A DNA stretch of 64,000 bases from Syncephalastrum monosporum B8922 (GCA_000697355.1 JNEN01000858.1:164016-228015); one strand, 5' to 3'; counted from the first letter of the stretch, positions 1-12,126 are shown. Made by a program: numbers and translations. The notes: generated by a model from the letters alone, not told the origin.

Positions 1-1112
1 GGACGGATACGCGTGGTGCGAGTAGTAGTGCGTCTTGTTGTGGTGGTGACCTCATACATGGGATAGCGCCATACAGTACCATTAGGCTGTTCCTCGCGCT
101 GCAGTGTCTGCAACGATACGGCGCTGGCACCGTAGAGGTCGGTATCTTCATCCCTATCATCAGTGGCAAGAATCTCTTCCAGTTCTTGGATTACGTCTGG
201 CGCGTGCTCGTCCTGAGCATCTTGGCTGCTGTTGTACTGAAGCATTTGCTGCTCGTTCTTTTCCTCTTCCACGACGAGACCCTTCCACAGGAGTGTGGCC
301 TTGAAGCTCTCCAATGTGCGCTTATGAGTGACGTTCTGCAGAACTGCAAAGGTGGTCATAGCTTTGGTAAGACCGCTCAGAATAGCCATCTTGCCGCCTT
401 GGGCAAGTACGAAATCAGGGTCCTGCATGAGCTCTTGATGCACGAGCGACACAATGGATGCGATCGCACGTGAAGTTTCGTTTGACCCGAAAATGCCATC
501 GATGATGCCTACGGATTCTTCTGCGGCCTGATACAAACACACATTTCTAGGTCACCATATACGTATATATACACAGACAGCTTTATGGAATGTGCACTTG
601 CCTTGATACCAGTCTGGATGGTCTGAGATGTGAAATGCAGGCCAGAAAGAGCAAATAGCTCTGCCAGAGTGAATGTATGATGGATAACGTAAACGCCGAG
701 GTTGGTGTACTTGTCTAGGACTTGAAGGAAGCCACTCCTGCCGAAAAGATAGAGATAAGAATCGACGTAGGTGTTGGTGCACTCGTATTGTATCGCACCT
801 TTCAACGGGTATATCCTGCTGAGGCTGGTCCGAATACGTGATTGCGTGCAGCTTTTTCGCAGTTGAGATTGCGTTGACGAGAGCTTGGCGCGAGAGGCCA
901 AAGGAAAAGACGGTGCTGTACTTGGCGGTCTCGAAAAGGATCTCCATAAACAAGGAGGAGCATCGCAGGGAGAGGCGAGCGGCGAGAGAGACCGCGGTGA
1001 TGAGGTTGGCAATGTTCGTCGGCAGGAGCGTCGAAGATGCATAAACAAGGCTTCCGCCCGTGTACGGGACTAGATCAGAAGAAGAGACAGCCATACCGTC
1101 GCTGGCCATCAC
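1..1112 (-). CDS. Partial conserved fungal protein, possibly N-terminal part of an alpha/beta-hydrolase family protein
   Basis: The gene reads leftward off the window edge, so only its 5' part is present. Exons are 1112-799, 737-602 and 527-1. Intron 1 (798-738) has a GTGCGA donor and a strong pyrimidine tract before CGGCAG. Intron 2 (601-528) uses a GC donor (AAG|GCAAGT) and a normal CAG acceptor. The product starts MMASDGMAVSSSDLVPYTGG, followed by an alanine/leucine-rich helical stretch and a segment around FLQVLDKYTNLGVYVIHH. The later part becomes acidic, then Thr/Arg-rich (repeated TTR). The conserved look of the first 170 residues resembles, from memory, Mucorales proteins annotated as alpha/beta-hydrolase related. 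No catalytic triad lies in the visible part, so the function is only a weak suggestion. That it is a real gene is well supported by the joined frames. Confidence 0.5.
527..602 (-). other. GC-AG intron in the left-edge gene
   Basis: On the minus strand the exon ends in ATCAAG and the intron (601-528) starts GCAAGTGC and ends TATCAG. No GT donor keeps the frame here. It is the first of three likely GC-AG introns in the window. Confidence 0.7.
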
Positions 1113-1705
1113 TCCAAGCTCTGCTTTCTAATAGTCGTTTTCTGCTGCAAGGACAGACCCATCGTTTGCAAATAGAAAAGTCGCACCAACCCAAAAAAGT
1201 GCTGCAGTTTGTGCACCGCGCCCTTGAACAGAAACATGTGATCTACAATTACAGAGGAATGACCCTTCTCTTTTCCAATAGAACCTTTTTCTCTATATTA
1301 ATTATTAAACGTTCACTATAGCGTCTGTGAAGGTACTACGAGCTGACATATTTTCACTTGTATCGAAGAAACAAATGTGATTATTGCGTGTAGGATCATG
1401 TCTTTTTCGTTATGGTAATCATGCGCCGACCCCCACCCCTGATCCTGATCATTTTTTGTGTTTCACCGCAACGCCTTGACGGCTCGGTCTCACTGGACTA
1501 ACGAAGACCACGAAATTGGCATAAGCGCATTTTGCAATCCATCATGGGTGGGATCACATATCAATGCAGATGGATAAGCCTCGAGAGTGATCCTCCTCGT
1601 GTGAGAGTCATATTATCGATCGAATGTAAATCGTGTATGGATTAGCTAGAGATACACAGGAATAAAAGGTAGTATAAGGTTATGGTGGAAATTATGTGTA
1701 TGGAT
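1113..1705. other. Intergenic, AT-rich
   Basis: It lies between the start of the left-edge gene and the stop of the Mid2-like gene, both on the minus strand. It should hold the promoter of the former and the 3' UTR of the latter. No coding or RNA gene was seen. Confidence 0.5.
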
Positions 1706-2679
1706 TTAGGATGCATGCTGGGGTGGTGGAGGAGGGGGCGACATGGATCGTGCCAGGAGGTCTTGTCGACTCGACATTGTCTGCGACATACCCGCCATTT
1801 CTGGATGGTTGTTTGGCTGGCTCTCGTACCACGGTGTGCCCGGGTCTTCCAAATCCTCCTGCTGGGGTTGATACTCCTCCATATCAGCCATATTACGCTC
1901 GCGTCGCTTACGGCGAAGCAAGAAAAACGCGATCGCACCTACAACGATCGCGCCTCCTACACCACCCACCACGCCGCCAACGATCTTGCCTGTGTTGTTG
2001 TTGCCCGCGTCGCTTTCGATGGAAGTGGTTGGGGACGAGGAGGAACTGGCCATACTGCTACTGCTCATCAAGGAGCTTATGGAATCGATACTGTCCGTTA
2101 TGGATGATGTGGTTTGTACATTTGCATCGGTGGAGCTGCTATCCCAGGGCGCTGGTGTAGTCGTATCTCCACTTGCGGCCGGAGTTACTGTCGCAGACCC
2201 ATCATCCGTCGTTGTGGCATCCCAAGGGTCGGCCGTCGTGGTCTCTCCCCATTGTGACCCGTCGTCTGTCGATGCCGTTTCCGTTGCCGTCGCCTGGCCG
2301 TTATCCGTATCAGTCGCCTGCTCATCTCCTGAGGCAGATGCTCCTGAATCGTCTGTCGGGATACCTCCATCACCATTATCACCGCTGTCTACAAAACGAC
2401 AAGAACCATGAAGATGTCAGGTGCACCGCGCGTTTGAAACTCGCTTATTCAAGAATTTACCATCTACGAGAAAAAGGCCATTAGTGCCAGGACCCTTTTG
2501 CACATGTTATGCAATTTACCCCCGTTGCTGCTGCCATCATCATAACCCTGACCGCTACCGTCGTCGCTGCCATTGTCGCTGCCGTCGTCGCTACCGTCGT
2601 ATTGTGCTTGGACATATGGCTGGAACATGGTCGAGATAGCCATGACCATCATTGGATATAGTGTTGTGCGTAGCTTCAT
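1706..2679 (-). CDS. Secreted single-pass membrane protein with Ser/Thr-rich ectodomain (Mid2-like architecture)
   Basis: Exons are 2679-2520, a possible 3-nt microexon 2463-2461, and 2388-1706, giving about 281 residues. The N-terminus (MKLRTTLYPMMVMAIS...) is a clear signal peptide ending near VQAQ. Short Asp/Gly/Ser repeats of the type DGSDDGSDNGS follow, then a long Ser/Thr/Asp-rich region suited to O-glycosylation. A glycine-rich membrane helix (GKIVGGVVGGVGGAIVVGAI) is followed by a stop-transfer LLRRKRRER. The cytosolic tail of about 70 residues is proline-rich at its end. This is the layout of fungal cell-wall stress sensors such as Mid2/Wsc, but no cysteine-rich WSC domain is present and sequence identity to any sensor is not recognisable. 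A wall-sensing role is therefore inferred from topology only. Confidence 0.6.
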
Positions 2680-3412
2680 AATGAACGCTTACGACGGGAA
2701 AGGAGTCAAGTATGAGGAAAAGAAGGAAGGGCTGAAGAATATGTTGTGGGTGCGAAGTAAAAAAGGGAAAAGGGAAAGGGAAAGAGCAGTGTAATTTTAG
2801 TTTTGGGAAGGAGCTCCAAAAATACACGCAGTTTCGAGCGCACACACCACAAACATACAAGCGCGCGCACGCCCATTGTGCCTTACAAGCACACGGCTGG
2901 AACCTCAGCAGGGTCGTTTGTGCACCAAAGAAATTGAGAGTCTGGAATTCCGTCACGTCGATTCAGCCTTTTAGAATAACAGCATTAATTCTTTTTAATT
3001 TCTCTTTTGCCTCTCAGTCAAACATGGGCCGCTTTTGCATTTCTAAAAAAACACACTTCTTTAAAAAGATGCAAATTGTGTAGCACCCTTTTTTTCTCTG
3101 ATATTCTGCACTACCATCACACGAAGGTACATAAAAAGGATGGTAATATACACACAAAAAATTTTTTTGCATCCCCATTTTTATGCCTCGGCACGGTTGA
3201 TTTGCCTCTCCTTGCTCAGACCAAATTCCAAGCTAATTTCTATTGTTTATCACTTCTGTAGCAGTGAATACATGACTAAAATGAGGAGAGTTTGGGTGGG
3301 TCAGCGCTTTACTAAATACACGCTGGTAGTCAGCACGTGTTTGCGGATCGTAGCCGTCTGCTCCCGTTGCGTCACCTCGGATATTGGCGACCATGGTAAA
3401 GCAACTTGTTGA

Positions 3413-3434
3413 ACTTTGCTCGAAAAGGCAAAGT
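3413..3434. repeat. Copy 1 of a 19-nt intergenic repeat, within a perfect 7-bp hairpin
   Basis: ACTTTGC (3413-3419) and GCAAAGT (3428-3434) form a 7-bp stem around the loop TCGAAAAG. The sequence TTGCTCGAAAAGGCAAAGT within it recurs exactly at about 4882-4900. Confidence 0.6.
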
Positions 3435-4881
3435 ACAAAGCGATCCAGTTTTGCAGCACTCTTCTGCTCTGAACTCAGCCAGAAAAGAGAGCGTGAAGTA
3501 CGTATGACATAAATCACCAAAATTTCTTTTATCCTCATGAAAGAGAAGATATATTGCCAGTATATTACTGAGCAGCTCGTCTTTTAATATGTTACTATAA
3601 AGGCATTGGTAAAGAATGCAGTAAAAGTATGGAAAGATGTATTTTGAGCAGTAATAGTTACCCACTGTCGTGGAATTCTTTGTTTCTGCATCTTGTGCAT
3701 AAACGCAGCATGGTCTTCATGAGGTTTTACACCAGCTATGAGAATTCCTCCTTATACAGGTACACACCACATATTTGATGGGACTGAAAATGATGGTGTC
3801 AGAAGCCTACATGATGGATTGTGCACTACTTCAGAGCGTAAGCAGAGCTTTCTCTGGTAGGCTGTAAAAGACTACCTCACTTCAAGTTTACAGCTTGGCA
3901 ATACAGTCATAGGGTTTACAGCATAATTTCATCTATAGATAGAGACGTATGCTATATTACCCTTCCAGTCGACGTAGGTGTAGACATGTTAAGAGCATGA
4001 ATACTGCCAATACTTATGAGATGACCCTGCAAGCGACCAGTGGTGGATGATGGCTACCAATGTATATCATTTTGCTATGATCATTAATGAAGTCAGTAGA
4101 GCAGTCGTAAGCCAATGTAGGCTTCGCTACAGGAGGCAGCGTATAGATGACTCGAATATGTTTCCTTTATGGCAGTATAAGGTGCTGTGCCTAAACCGTT
4201 CAGCTATTTAAGAGATCGAGTTGAACAAATGGCAGGATCATATATGTATATCTTCCGTGCAATTCGACCGCTGACTCGCTCGATTATACACCATACGCAC
4301 CGTACAACATATACCATATACATTAGCCATCTCGGGTCCGACTATAGTAAGCAATGCTTTTGTGATCTCAACGGTCAGTACATGCAGCAGCACAGCACTA
4401 ACTAGAGCTTTTACTACTGCATGGGCGTAATATGAAGCTTGTGACCGGCAATGAGAAGACATATTAAAAATACGTGTGCAGGCACGGCTAGATCAAGTAC
4501 CTGACATGATTCAGAAGCCATACTCGTCGCAGACAAGTGCTGCCGCTCAGCTCGGATATAAAGTGTAGTAATCGTAATTAATCCATGTGAGATCTGCGGC
4601 TATTTGGTTTCATTCAAATATAGGCGTAACTGCTTTGTTTCTCGTAGTAGTTACAGCAACTAGTCCATATATATGATGTATCGTTGATGATCTATAAATG
4701 CACGTCTTCGTGGCCAGTATTCTTTAACGCCCTGCAGAGACTCATGTTATGGCATGACAGAGCTATGAACCCTTGAACGGCGACAGTAGCTGTGGCTATT
4801 GTTAAAACACGTGCCAACATATCATTGCTGCTCGCGTGGGTGTCGGGACCGCTCAATTCATGGTAAGGAAGAATTAACGCC

Positions 4882-4900
4882 TTGCTCGAAAAGGCAAAGT
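4882..4900. repeat. Copy 2 of the 19-nt intergenic repeat
   Basis: Exact second copy of TTGCTCGAAAAGGCAAAGT, in the same orientation as copy 1 and about 1.5 kb from it. Here the left stem arm is imperfect (GCCTTGC instead of ACTTTGC). Confidence 0.6.
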
Positions 4901-5732
4901 CTAACAGGATGTTTGACCTGTTTATTTTTCATTACAGTATCAAAATCGCAGCGCACACGCGCGCGCGTCTTCATCTCCGCTCGAGCCCCAAAAAGTGTCT
5001 CACAGAAAAGGGACAATGGCTGGCTACGAGGCGTACGTTTCCGTGGCGACAGTACCATCTTGGTCTTCATACTAGTTTCCCTCCAGGTGTTTTCAGATGA
5101 TGGTGTGCAATATATAATTTCAAATTGCGCGCACCCACAAAATAATTCTGTTTCGTTAAGAACAGCATAATCAGCCACGCGACCGCCGATCAATCCATGT
5201 TTCACGACGCTCCCATCGCAAAGGTACAGCGCAAAAGAAAAAAAAAACTTCTTGGCAAATGAGAAGAGAAAAGAAAAAGAGGCCCACGTCGCCGGGCGGT
5301 CGGTAAGTGACAAAGAGTCTGTTCCTGGATATTGTTTTGTCGCCTTTCTTCGGCGTCGTGGTACGAACCTTCCACGTGCGAAATGGTTGCCGCTGTTCTA
5401 ACTTCTTTCCTCTCACAGTTTGCATGTGGTAGCTTACCTAAAGACAAATGAAATGGTCCCTGACTGTAATATCATGCTTTTCTGATTGTATGCATGCTTT
5501 GTATATGCAACTGTGTGTATGAACAACCCATGCAGCCTATGCAGGTTAATCTGATCGGGGAAGCCACATCTGGGCCTTATTAAATGACATTGGAGCGGGC
5601 CCCACTTGAATGTGTTAGGCACGACCAGCCAGACCGCTCATCATATTAGTTTGTGTAACCCAATAATTAAGCTTGCCCAATTTTTTTGTTTTCATCACGG
5701 CACTTGCTTTTCTTCTTCATATAGCTTGCTTT

Positions 5733-8700
5733 ATGGACGAGAAGGTTGAAACCACCAGTTTCGGCGACATGATGGCCGAAACATCTGTCCACGTTCATAA
5801 TCAAGAAGGAAAAGAAATATCGACCAAGGACGGTTCCTCTGCCAGCTATAAGCCTCTCGACGAGATTGATCTCACGCGCGACTTCCGCACCTCTCTTATT
5901 TTGAACCAGTTCGAGGTCAGTAACGACAGCAACCTTGAGGAAGCACCACGACAGCAGCCGTCACCCGAACTACCCGAGTCAGTCGCTTCCGAACAACCTA
6001 CAGCGGCAGAAAACCCACCAGTGGCCCAGCTTCCTGTCAGCCCGCAACAAGAGAAGGTCCAACTGGATGACTTCGCGCCATTGCCTGTGCCATCGCCCGT
6101 GCCTGCGTCGATTGAGGATGTCAAACCAGCAGTACCTCATGAGGATGGGGCTCCTCCTCCACCTCTCTCGCCTACGTCTTCAGTGACTTCGAACAGTGTG
6201 CGTAACAGTGGAGGCAATGGCAGCAGTAACACAGACGAGTCTACCACTGCAGAATCCGAAAAAGTTCAATACACCGAGGACTCGAACGACGCCAATACCT
6301 CCGCTACCCCTGTCCCTGTCCCTGCACCTCCTAATAACGATCATAAAACACCAGCAGTAACCAATACAAGCGTTGCTACACCCGCTTCTACGGGGTGGCG
6401 ACCCCTCCAGGCCGCTCTCTCTTCATTCGGCAGCACACGGCAGTCGTCGCGAAAGAAGATCAGAGATCCAAGCGAACGGGTAAAGAGAACATCGCTTTAA
6501 TACTGGCGTATATAGTTTAAACGCATGCATGCATCTAACGTATGCATACTCACTCTCCCTCTGCTCTTTCCGACTTAGGTCGACGTCCGTGAGCTGCCCA
6601 AAGGACCGCCTATCATTCCTCGCAGCAAAACGCCGCCTCCACCGCCAGTTCTCGTGGTTGAAAAGGAAAAGCCGGTTCCCACCAAAAAGAAAAATATGCA
6701 CAAAGGCACCATTTTTGATGACGATGATCCAGTCACCGTCGAGGACTTTTTCTTCAACGACTTCAGTAGTAACCGTCCCAAGAGCAGACACATCAGTCAG
6801 TACCATCAAATGACTCCCGAAGAAAAGCGTCAGACGCGTATGAGCAAGTTTGATCTGGCCGCTTTCGCTCAGCACCTTCATACACATCGCTTGTCGATGA
6901 TGCAGGTGCGCAAGAGTACGGTCATTTTGAACAAAGAAGACGAGTTGGAACTCGAGAAACTGCTGGAGAAACGCAAGAGCGCGATGGTCCAAGAAGACGA
7001 AGATGAAATGCCCGAGCCGGAGCCTCCCCTACCGGCTGTGCCTCCCCTGAACCCTACGGGTTTTAAGGTCGAGGTCTTTGAACCTCCAACGCAATGCACA
7101 CCTTCAGGTTCTTCTTCACCCGTGGCTCCAGAACAGGCAAAACCGGCTTCCACACCCAACCGACCCATGTCAAAGAAACCTTCGCTTCTTTTGCAGAAAC
7201 TCAACCGAAGCAAATCCATCGAAACATCGGATATCAGTTTGCCGAGAAATCGCAACACGAACGGTAAAATATACCCTTTACTGCATGCTTTTATGCACAG
7301 CGCTCATATATGCCCGTAATTTCTATTTGTCAGGTGGTCCATCGCCCTCTGCTTCGTTGCAGCTCAAGGCGTCCACATCGGATCCGATTGCCTTTACCGC
7401 CCCACGTGCTGCGCCTTTTCCTCCTCCGTCCCCCGCGACTACCACTACCCCCGACACGAGCGGACGACCCTCGCTTAGCTCAACCCGCTCGTCTGGTTCG
7501 CAAGATAATGCTACTGCAGTTCCACGAAAGGCCAAACATGACAGTGCAGAGGAGCCGAAAACGGCAGTGCGCCAGGAGCGTATGCGCCGAGTACGCAAAT
7601 CCATGAGCATGGACGAGATCCACCGGATAGCGCAACAGCAGCAGCAGCAGCAGGAAACGAGCGAAGTAGATGAAATGAGCGTCATTCCAGAGGATAGCGG
7701 TAAATCGGTCGAAACCGACGACAAGCTTGCGGCACCCAACCCTTCCGTTTCGACCCCTGCGACGTTACTGAAGCCGCTTAGCGGGCTGCGGAAACCACGA
7801 TCGACTCGCCAATTATCTCAGCTCAAAGAGGACAGTGAAGAAGATCCAAAGAAAACTGCACGCGGTAGCCGAGGCATTGGCTTGTTTGGTAGTCTACGAC
7901 ACGCCAGTCGGTCCCAGGCATCGTTGCGTGGTTTGGTGCGCAACTTGAGCAACGCGAGCTACTACCGAAATAGTCGGCCACGCGCCCAGAGCAGCACACA
8001 ACTCTCAAACGTGACCAACGCCCCAGCCGAAGATAGCCACTTGTCGCCCGCTGCGCGAGCCGTCATGCAGCACAATGTCAAGAAAGACGAGAAGAAGGAA
8101 GCCGAGCAGGCCCAGTCGAAACCCTCCGCAAGGGATTCCACAGATGAACCCAGTGAAGCAGATGAAGATACCCTTACTGGCTCGTCAACCCCGGCGCCAA
8201 TCGGTGGTATGAAGCTGTTGTCCCAACTACTTGCTAAAGCAAACAAACCGAAGCGCACGAAAACGGTTAACATGGGCGCTGCTGAGGCGGGCGTGAAACC
8301 AGCACCCTCCACATCGACGGCCTCCAGTGTGCGCCGCGAGCGCGCCAAGTCGCGGGTCGTGCGCCGCACTATCATCTATGTCCCTCCCGATTCACTCAAC
8401 TTCATGAAGACTCTCAAGCAAGAGCAATCCGACGGTCCGTCAGCTGGCCTGACGACCGCGCCCCCGCTGCCTACGCACACGAGGGAGACTATTCGCCAGC
8501 TCAATCGCCGCGACAAGCGCACCTTTAGTACCGACAAACATAGCTCCGGCAGCGACAAGCAAACCTTGAGCAGTAACGAGTCGGTGCCACCCTCACCGCC
8601 GCTGGAGCCTGTCCAGTCGGACATGAGCTTGCCCGATCCAAGTGACGAACCTGTCAACTATTATGACGACGAGAGTCTGTACGACTATTACCGTAATCGC

Positions 8701-9273
8701 GATTCGGTAGCGCCACAGCCGCAGCTGGAAGGCCTGGAGCTGCGCGAGCTCGCGGACGGCTCCGTCGAATGGGGTATTGTCAAGAAGCAGGGCAACCGCA
8801 AGAGCTTCTATGTCCAGAGTGACGCAGCGTTCAAGCAAGTCGAAGAAGAGGATGAGGAGCAGATCGAGGAGCGGGTGCTTGCCTTGATGGGGCTGGCCCC
8901 CAGCAAGGAGCCGCCGTCGTCGCCGCTGCCACCTTCGCCGGTTGTGAATGCCCTGACGCCTGCCTCGTCGATGCCCCCGCCCGTGCCCCGCCGCTCGCCT
9001 CGGAGGCAAGTGGATGCGCAACAAGCAGCTCAGCAGCAACAGCAGCAACAGCAAATGATGGCGGTTGCAGCAAACAATGACAAAAAAAGGGCGCGCCACA
9101 TCTCGACTATCACGTCAAGAAAAGACGCCTCCACTACTGACGTCTACTTTGCCCCGCAACAGACTCTTCCCAGTCTACTCCAGATGATTGCGCATTCCAA
9201 CGAAGAGGACAAGAAACAAGCATCCGTCGAAGAACAGCTCGACGAGATGATGCGATCCTTTCAAACCCACTAA
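5733..9273 (+). CDS. Large intrinsically disordered protein of unknown function
   Basis: Exons are 5733-6479, 6579-7263 and 7334-9273, giving 1123 residues. The start is the ATG at 5733; the upstream in-frame extension begins with TTG and looks like intron or leader. I do not recognise a named family. The protein is mostly low complexity: Pro-rich (VPSPVPASIEDV), Ser-rich, a Q5 run, a further Q-rich stretch and acidic patches. Islands that look selected for structure are LTRDFRTSLIL near residue 50, an acidic block FDDDDPVTVEDFFFNDF, a charged helix KEDELELEKLLEKRKSAM, and a block near residue 910 (GSVEWGIVKKQGNRKSFYV). Repeated RKSMSMDEIHR/SLRHASRSQASL-like segments suggest phosphorylation sites. 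A scaffold or polarity role is conceivable but not shown. Confidence 0.7.
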
Positions 9274-9883
9274 TAGTACACTTTACATATTGTCATCATA
9301 CACACAACTATTTATGTCGGAAATATATACCTTTTCTATTTGTGTTCATCCATGGCAGAAAGTCTGCAGCGAGGGGCTCTTGCAGTGTGTCCTGTGTCTT
9401 CCCATTGGCTTTTCCCACTTTTTATCTTTTCCCTATTTTTTTTTAATTGAAGATGCGCCCTACAAAAAGCACAGGGCAAGACCGTCTTCATGCCCTTTGA
9501 ACGACTCTTTACATGTAGTTCTTGTATCTTTCGTTCGTGCTACCGCTAAAAGATGGTAGAAGAAAAAGCATGCCCTGTTTGTATCAGTTCGGTTGGCAAT
9601 GCTCGGAAGTTGACGAAGCAAAGCGTAGTATATAATCCTGATTATTTTTTTTCTGTTCTTGTTCGGGCCGCTGGGACGCTTATATCTCCTAAACCCGCTT
9701 TTCTTCTCGCTCTTCTTTTACTTCTGCACTTCTTTAGCAACAACCTAGACAAAAAAGTAACGCGTAAGCCTCAAAAAAAAGAAGAAGAATAGTTGCCCCC
9801 CATGTGCAAGGAGTCACTGACTCGATAGGAAATTTTGCCCATTCACTTCATCTAGTGTATATCATTAATCCTTTGGCCGAAAG
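9274..9883. other. Intergenic, VTC promoter region
   Basis: About 610 bp between the disordered-protein stop and the VTC start. It is T-rich with several homopolymer runs. No gene was seen. Confidence 0.5.
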
Positions 9884-12022
9884 ATGAAATTCGGCGCCGA
9901 GCTCCATGCGAAAATCTACGAGCCGTGGCGACACGCTTATATCCAGTACAACGAGCTCAAGCAGACACTGAAGCAGCGTCAGATGGATCATGGCTGGCGT
10001 GAGCGAGACGAGCTCGACTTTGTGGGCATGTTTGAGAAAGAGTTAGACAAGGTGCATCGTTTCGTGCAGCTGCGATTGGACACCCTCGAGCCGCGCGTTG
10101 CCGGCTGCGAAGAGAAGCTCAAGCTGCTTTCTGCTTCGTACGACACAGTCGCAGACACGCTCGCCGACACCGTCCTGCTTGTCAACGACCTCGCACGATT
10201 CGTTTACCTCAACGTCACCGGTTTTGAAAAGATGGTGAAGAAGCACGACAAGTGGACGCACCTTGATCTGGCTACGAAGTACCGCACCCTCTTGAAAAAG
10301 TATCCGCTCGACAAACAATCGCAGCGCATCGACGTCCTTATTGTGCGCATATCACATGCGCATGACTTATGCACACTCCACGGCGCAACGCGCACCAAAA
10401 AGAAAGTGGTTGAAGAGGAATGCGACGAGGAAGCGGCGGCTTTTGAGCGGGCTACCGCAAAATATTGGGTCCATCCGGATAACATTACCGAGGTCAAAGC
10501 AATCATCTTGTTCCACCTGCCCGTGCATGTATACAACAAGAAGAAGGCGTATGAAGCGGAAGACGCCGCCATCTCATCTGTGTATTTCGACAATGCCGAC
10601 TTTGATCTTTACAGTAACCGTTTGGAACGGACAGAGGGTGCCGAGGCCATCCGGTTTCGCTGGTATGGACAGGAGACAAGGCATGTCTATATTGAGCGCA
10701 AGACGCACCATGCTCCGTGGAAGAACGGACACTCGGTCAAGGACCGGTTTCGCCTCAAGGAGCATCTCGTGGACGCCTACATGCACGGGCAGTACACGGC
10801 CGACAACCTTATAGCTGACAGCAAGCTTAACAACAAGCAAGTGGATCACCAGCAGCACTTTGTGGCCCAAGGTATTCAGAATTCGATCGCGACCAAGCGG
10901 CTGCATCCCATGTGCCGTGTCTATTACAACCGCACGGCCTTCCAGGTCCCAGGCGACCAGCGTTTGCGTATATCGCTCGATTGCAACATGACGTTTGTGC
11001 GTGAGGATGGCATGGACGGCAAATCGCGTGCTGGTACGCATTGGCGGCGCACAGACGTGGGCATCGATTATCCTTTCCACGGGATCGACGAGGCGGATAT
11101 TCATCGATTCCCGTACGCCGTGCTGGAGACCAAGATCCAGACCCATCTCGGCCAGCAGACACCACCCTGGCTGCAGACTCTTCTCGACAGTCACTTAGTC
11201 CATGAAGTACCCCGTTTCTCAAAGTACCTTCACGGCGCGTCGCAGCTCTACCGCAATCAGGTCCCCGTCCTGCCCTACTGGCTTGAGCAGCTTAGTATGG
11301 ACATCCGGAAGCAGCCCTCAGTGGGTGTCGGCCTCTCGCGCTCACTGAGCTTCCAACCCCTTATCAACGGCCACCACCGACACTCTCTCCTCGGCCCTTC
11401 CCACCTTGCCATCGATCTACCGACGCAAGGCACCCACACCAAGACCAAGGAACAGCCATCTAACCGCGGCGACACTTTTGCGCGCCTGCTCAACTACCCG
11501 CGATTCCTTGATGAACGTGCGAAAAAGAAGAAGCACGATGACCCGGCGACGACCGTGCTGCCCACATCAAGACGACCTGCCCAACGTGTCGTGCCCATGA
11601 AAAAGACGGAGCCAAAGACGTTCTTTGCCAATGAGCGCACTTTTATCTCGTGGCTACAGTTCTGCGCTCTGCTGCTGACCGTCGCCCTTAATCTGCTCAA
11701 CAATGGTGACCATATCTCGCGCATCATCGGTGCCGTCTTCATTATTATGTCATCCATTCTCTGTTTGTAAGTAGCTGGCATATTTGGTATCGTCCGTAGC
11801 TCACCTTCTTTTTCTACTTTGTTTAGCTATGCTTTGGGACGGTATCAATTCAGAGCATGGCAGCTACGGACAGGCCGCTTCATTATCCGATACGATGACT
11901 TGTATGGCCCCACTGTGCTGTGCGTCTGTCTGGTCACAGCGCTTCTTGTCAACTTTTATCTGCGTGCTTCCGCGCTAGCAGATCCTCAATCCGCATCGGC
12001 AGTACCTGCACCTGCAACCTAA
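9884..12022 (+). CDS. VTC4: Vacuolar transporter chaperone subunit, polyphosphate polymerase (Vtc4-like)
   Basis: Exons are 9884-11766 and 11827-12022, giving 692 residues, close to yeast Vtc4 (721). An SPX domain fills residues 1-150, starting MKFG and containing KMVKKHDKW, the basic inositol-pyrophosphate sensor helix. The VTC tunnel domain (about 190-460) keeps ATAKYWVHPDN, EAIRFRWYG, YIERKTH, CRVYYNRTAFQ and AVLETKIQ. These hold the Lys, Arg, Lys, Arg and Glu residues known to bind substrate and metal in Vtc4. The C-terminal DUF202 unit begins NERTFISWLQF and has three membrane helices. The family makes polyphosphate from ATP at the vacuolar membrane and passes it into the lumen. One oddity is VPRFSK where yeast Vtc4 has VPKFSK. 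Paralogue assignment (Vtc4 rather than Vtc2/3) rests on length and retained motifs. Confidence 0.9.
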
Positions 12023-12120
12023 ACATAGCATCCCTATCCTTGTCCTCTTCCTCTTGGTTTCTTTTCTGCCCGTCTAATCTAGTCTCGACGTTAAAGGAAA
12101 AATTGATTTTTTCCTTTCAT

Positions 12121-12126
12121 AATAAA
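12121..12126 (+). promoter_or_regulatory. Candidate poly(A) signal of the VTC gene
   Basis: AATAAA about 100 nt after the VTC stop codon, in a T-rich context. Confidence 0.45.

Larger units (their letters stand above)
2680..5732. other. 3-kb intergenic region
   Basis: AT-rich sequence between the divergent starts of the Mid2-like gene and the large disordered-protein gene. No reading frame shows convincing coding character. The frame at 3233-3538 (minus) has a polar stretch near its end (MVANIRGDATGADGYDPQ) but no recognisable family. A 19-nt sequence occurs twice (see the repeat entries). Immediately before 5733 there is a pyrimidine tract ending in ATATAG, which could be the acceptor of a 5' UTR intron. 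Confidence 0.5.

Noticed and set aside
552..1112. Apparent frameshift between two overlapping minus-strand frames at 700-1050
   Set aside because: A 61-nt intron (798-738) with phase-2 ends and a good pyrimidine tract joins them, so no mutation is needed.
3233..3538. 101-codon minus-strand frame in the left desert
   Set aside because: No family, poor start context and dependence on the repeated hairpin sequence; not called as a gene.
5673..5732. Upstream hydrophobic extension of the disordered protein that looks like a signal peptide
   Set aside because: The frame opens with TTG, not ATG, and the sequence is a pyrimidine-rich tract ending in AG, more like a leader intron.
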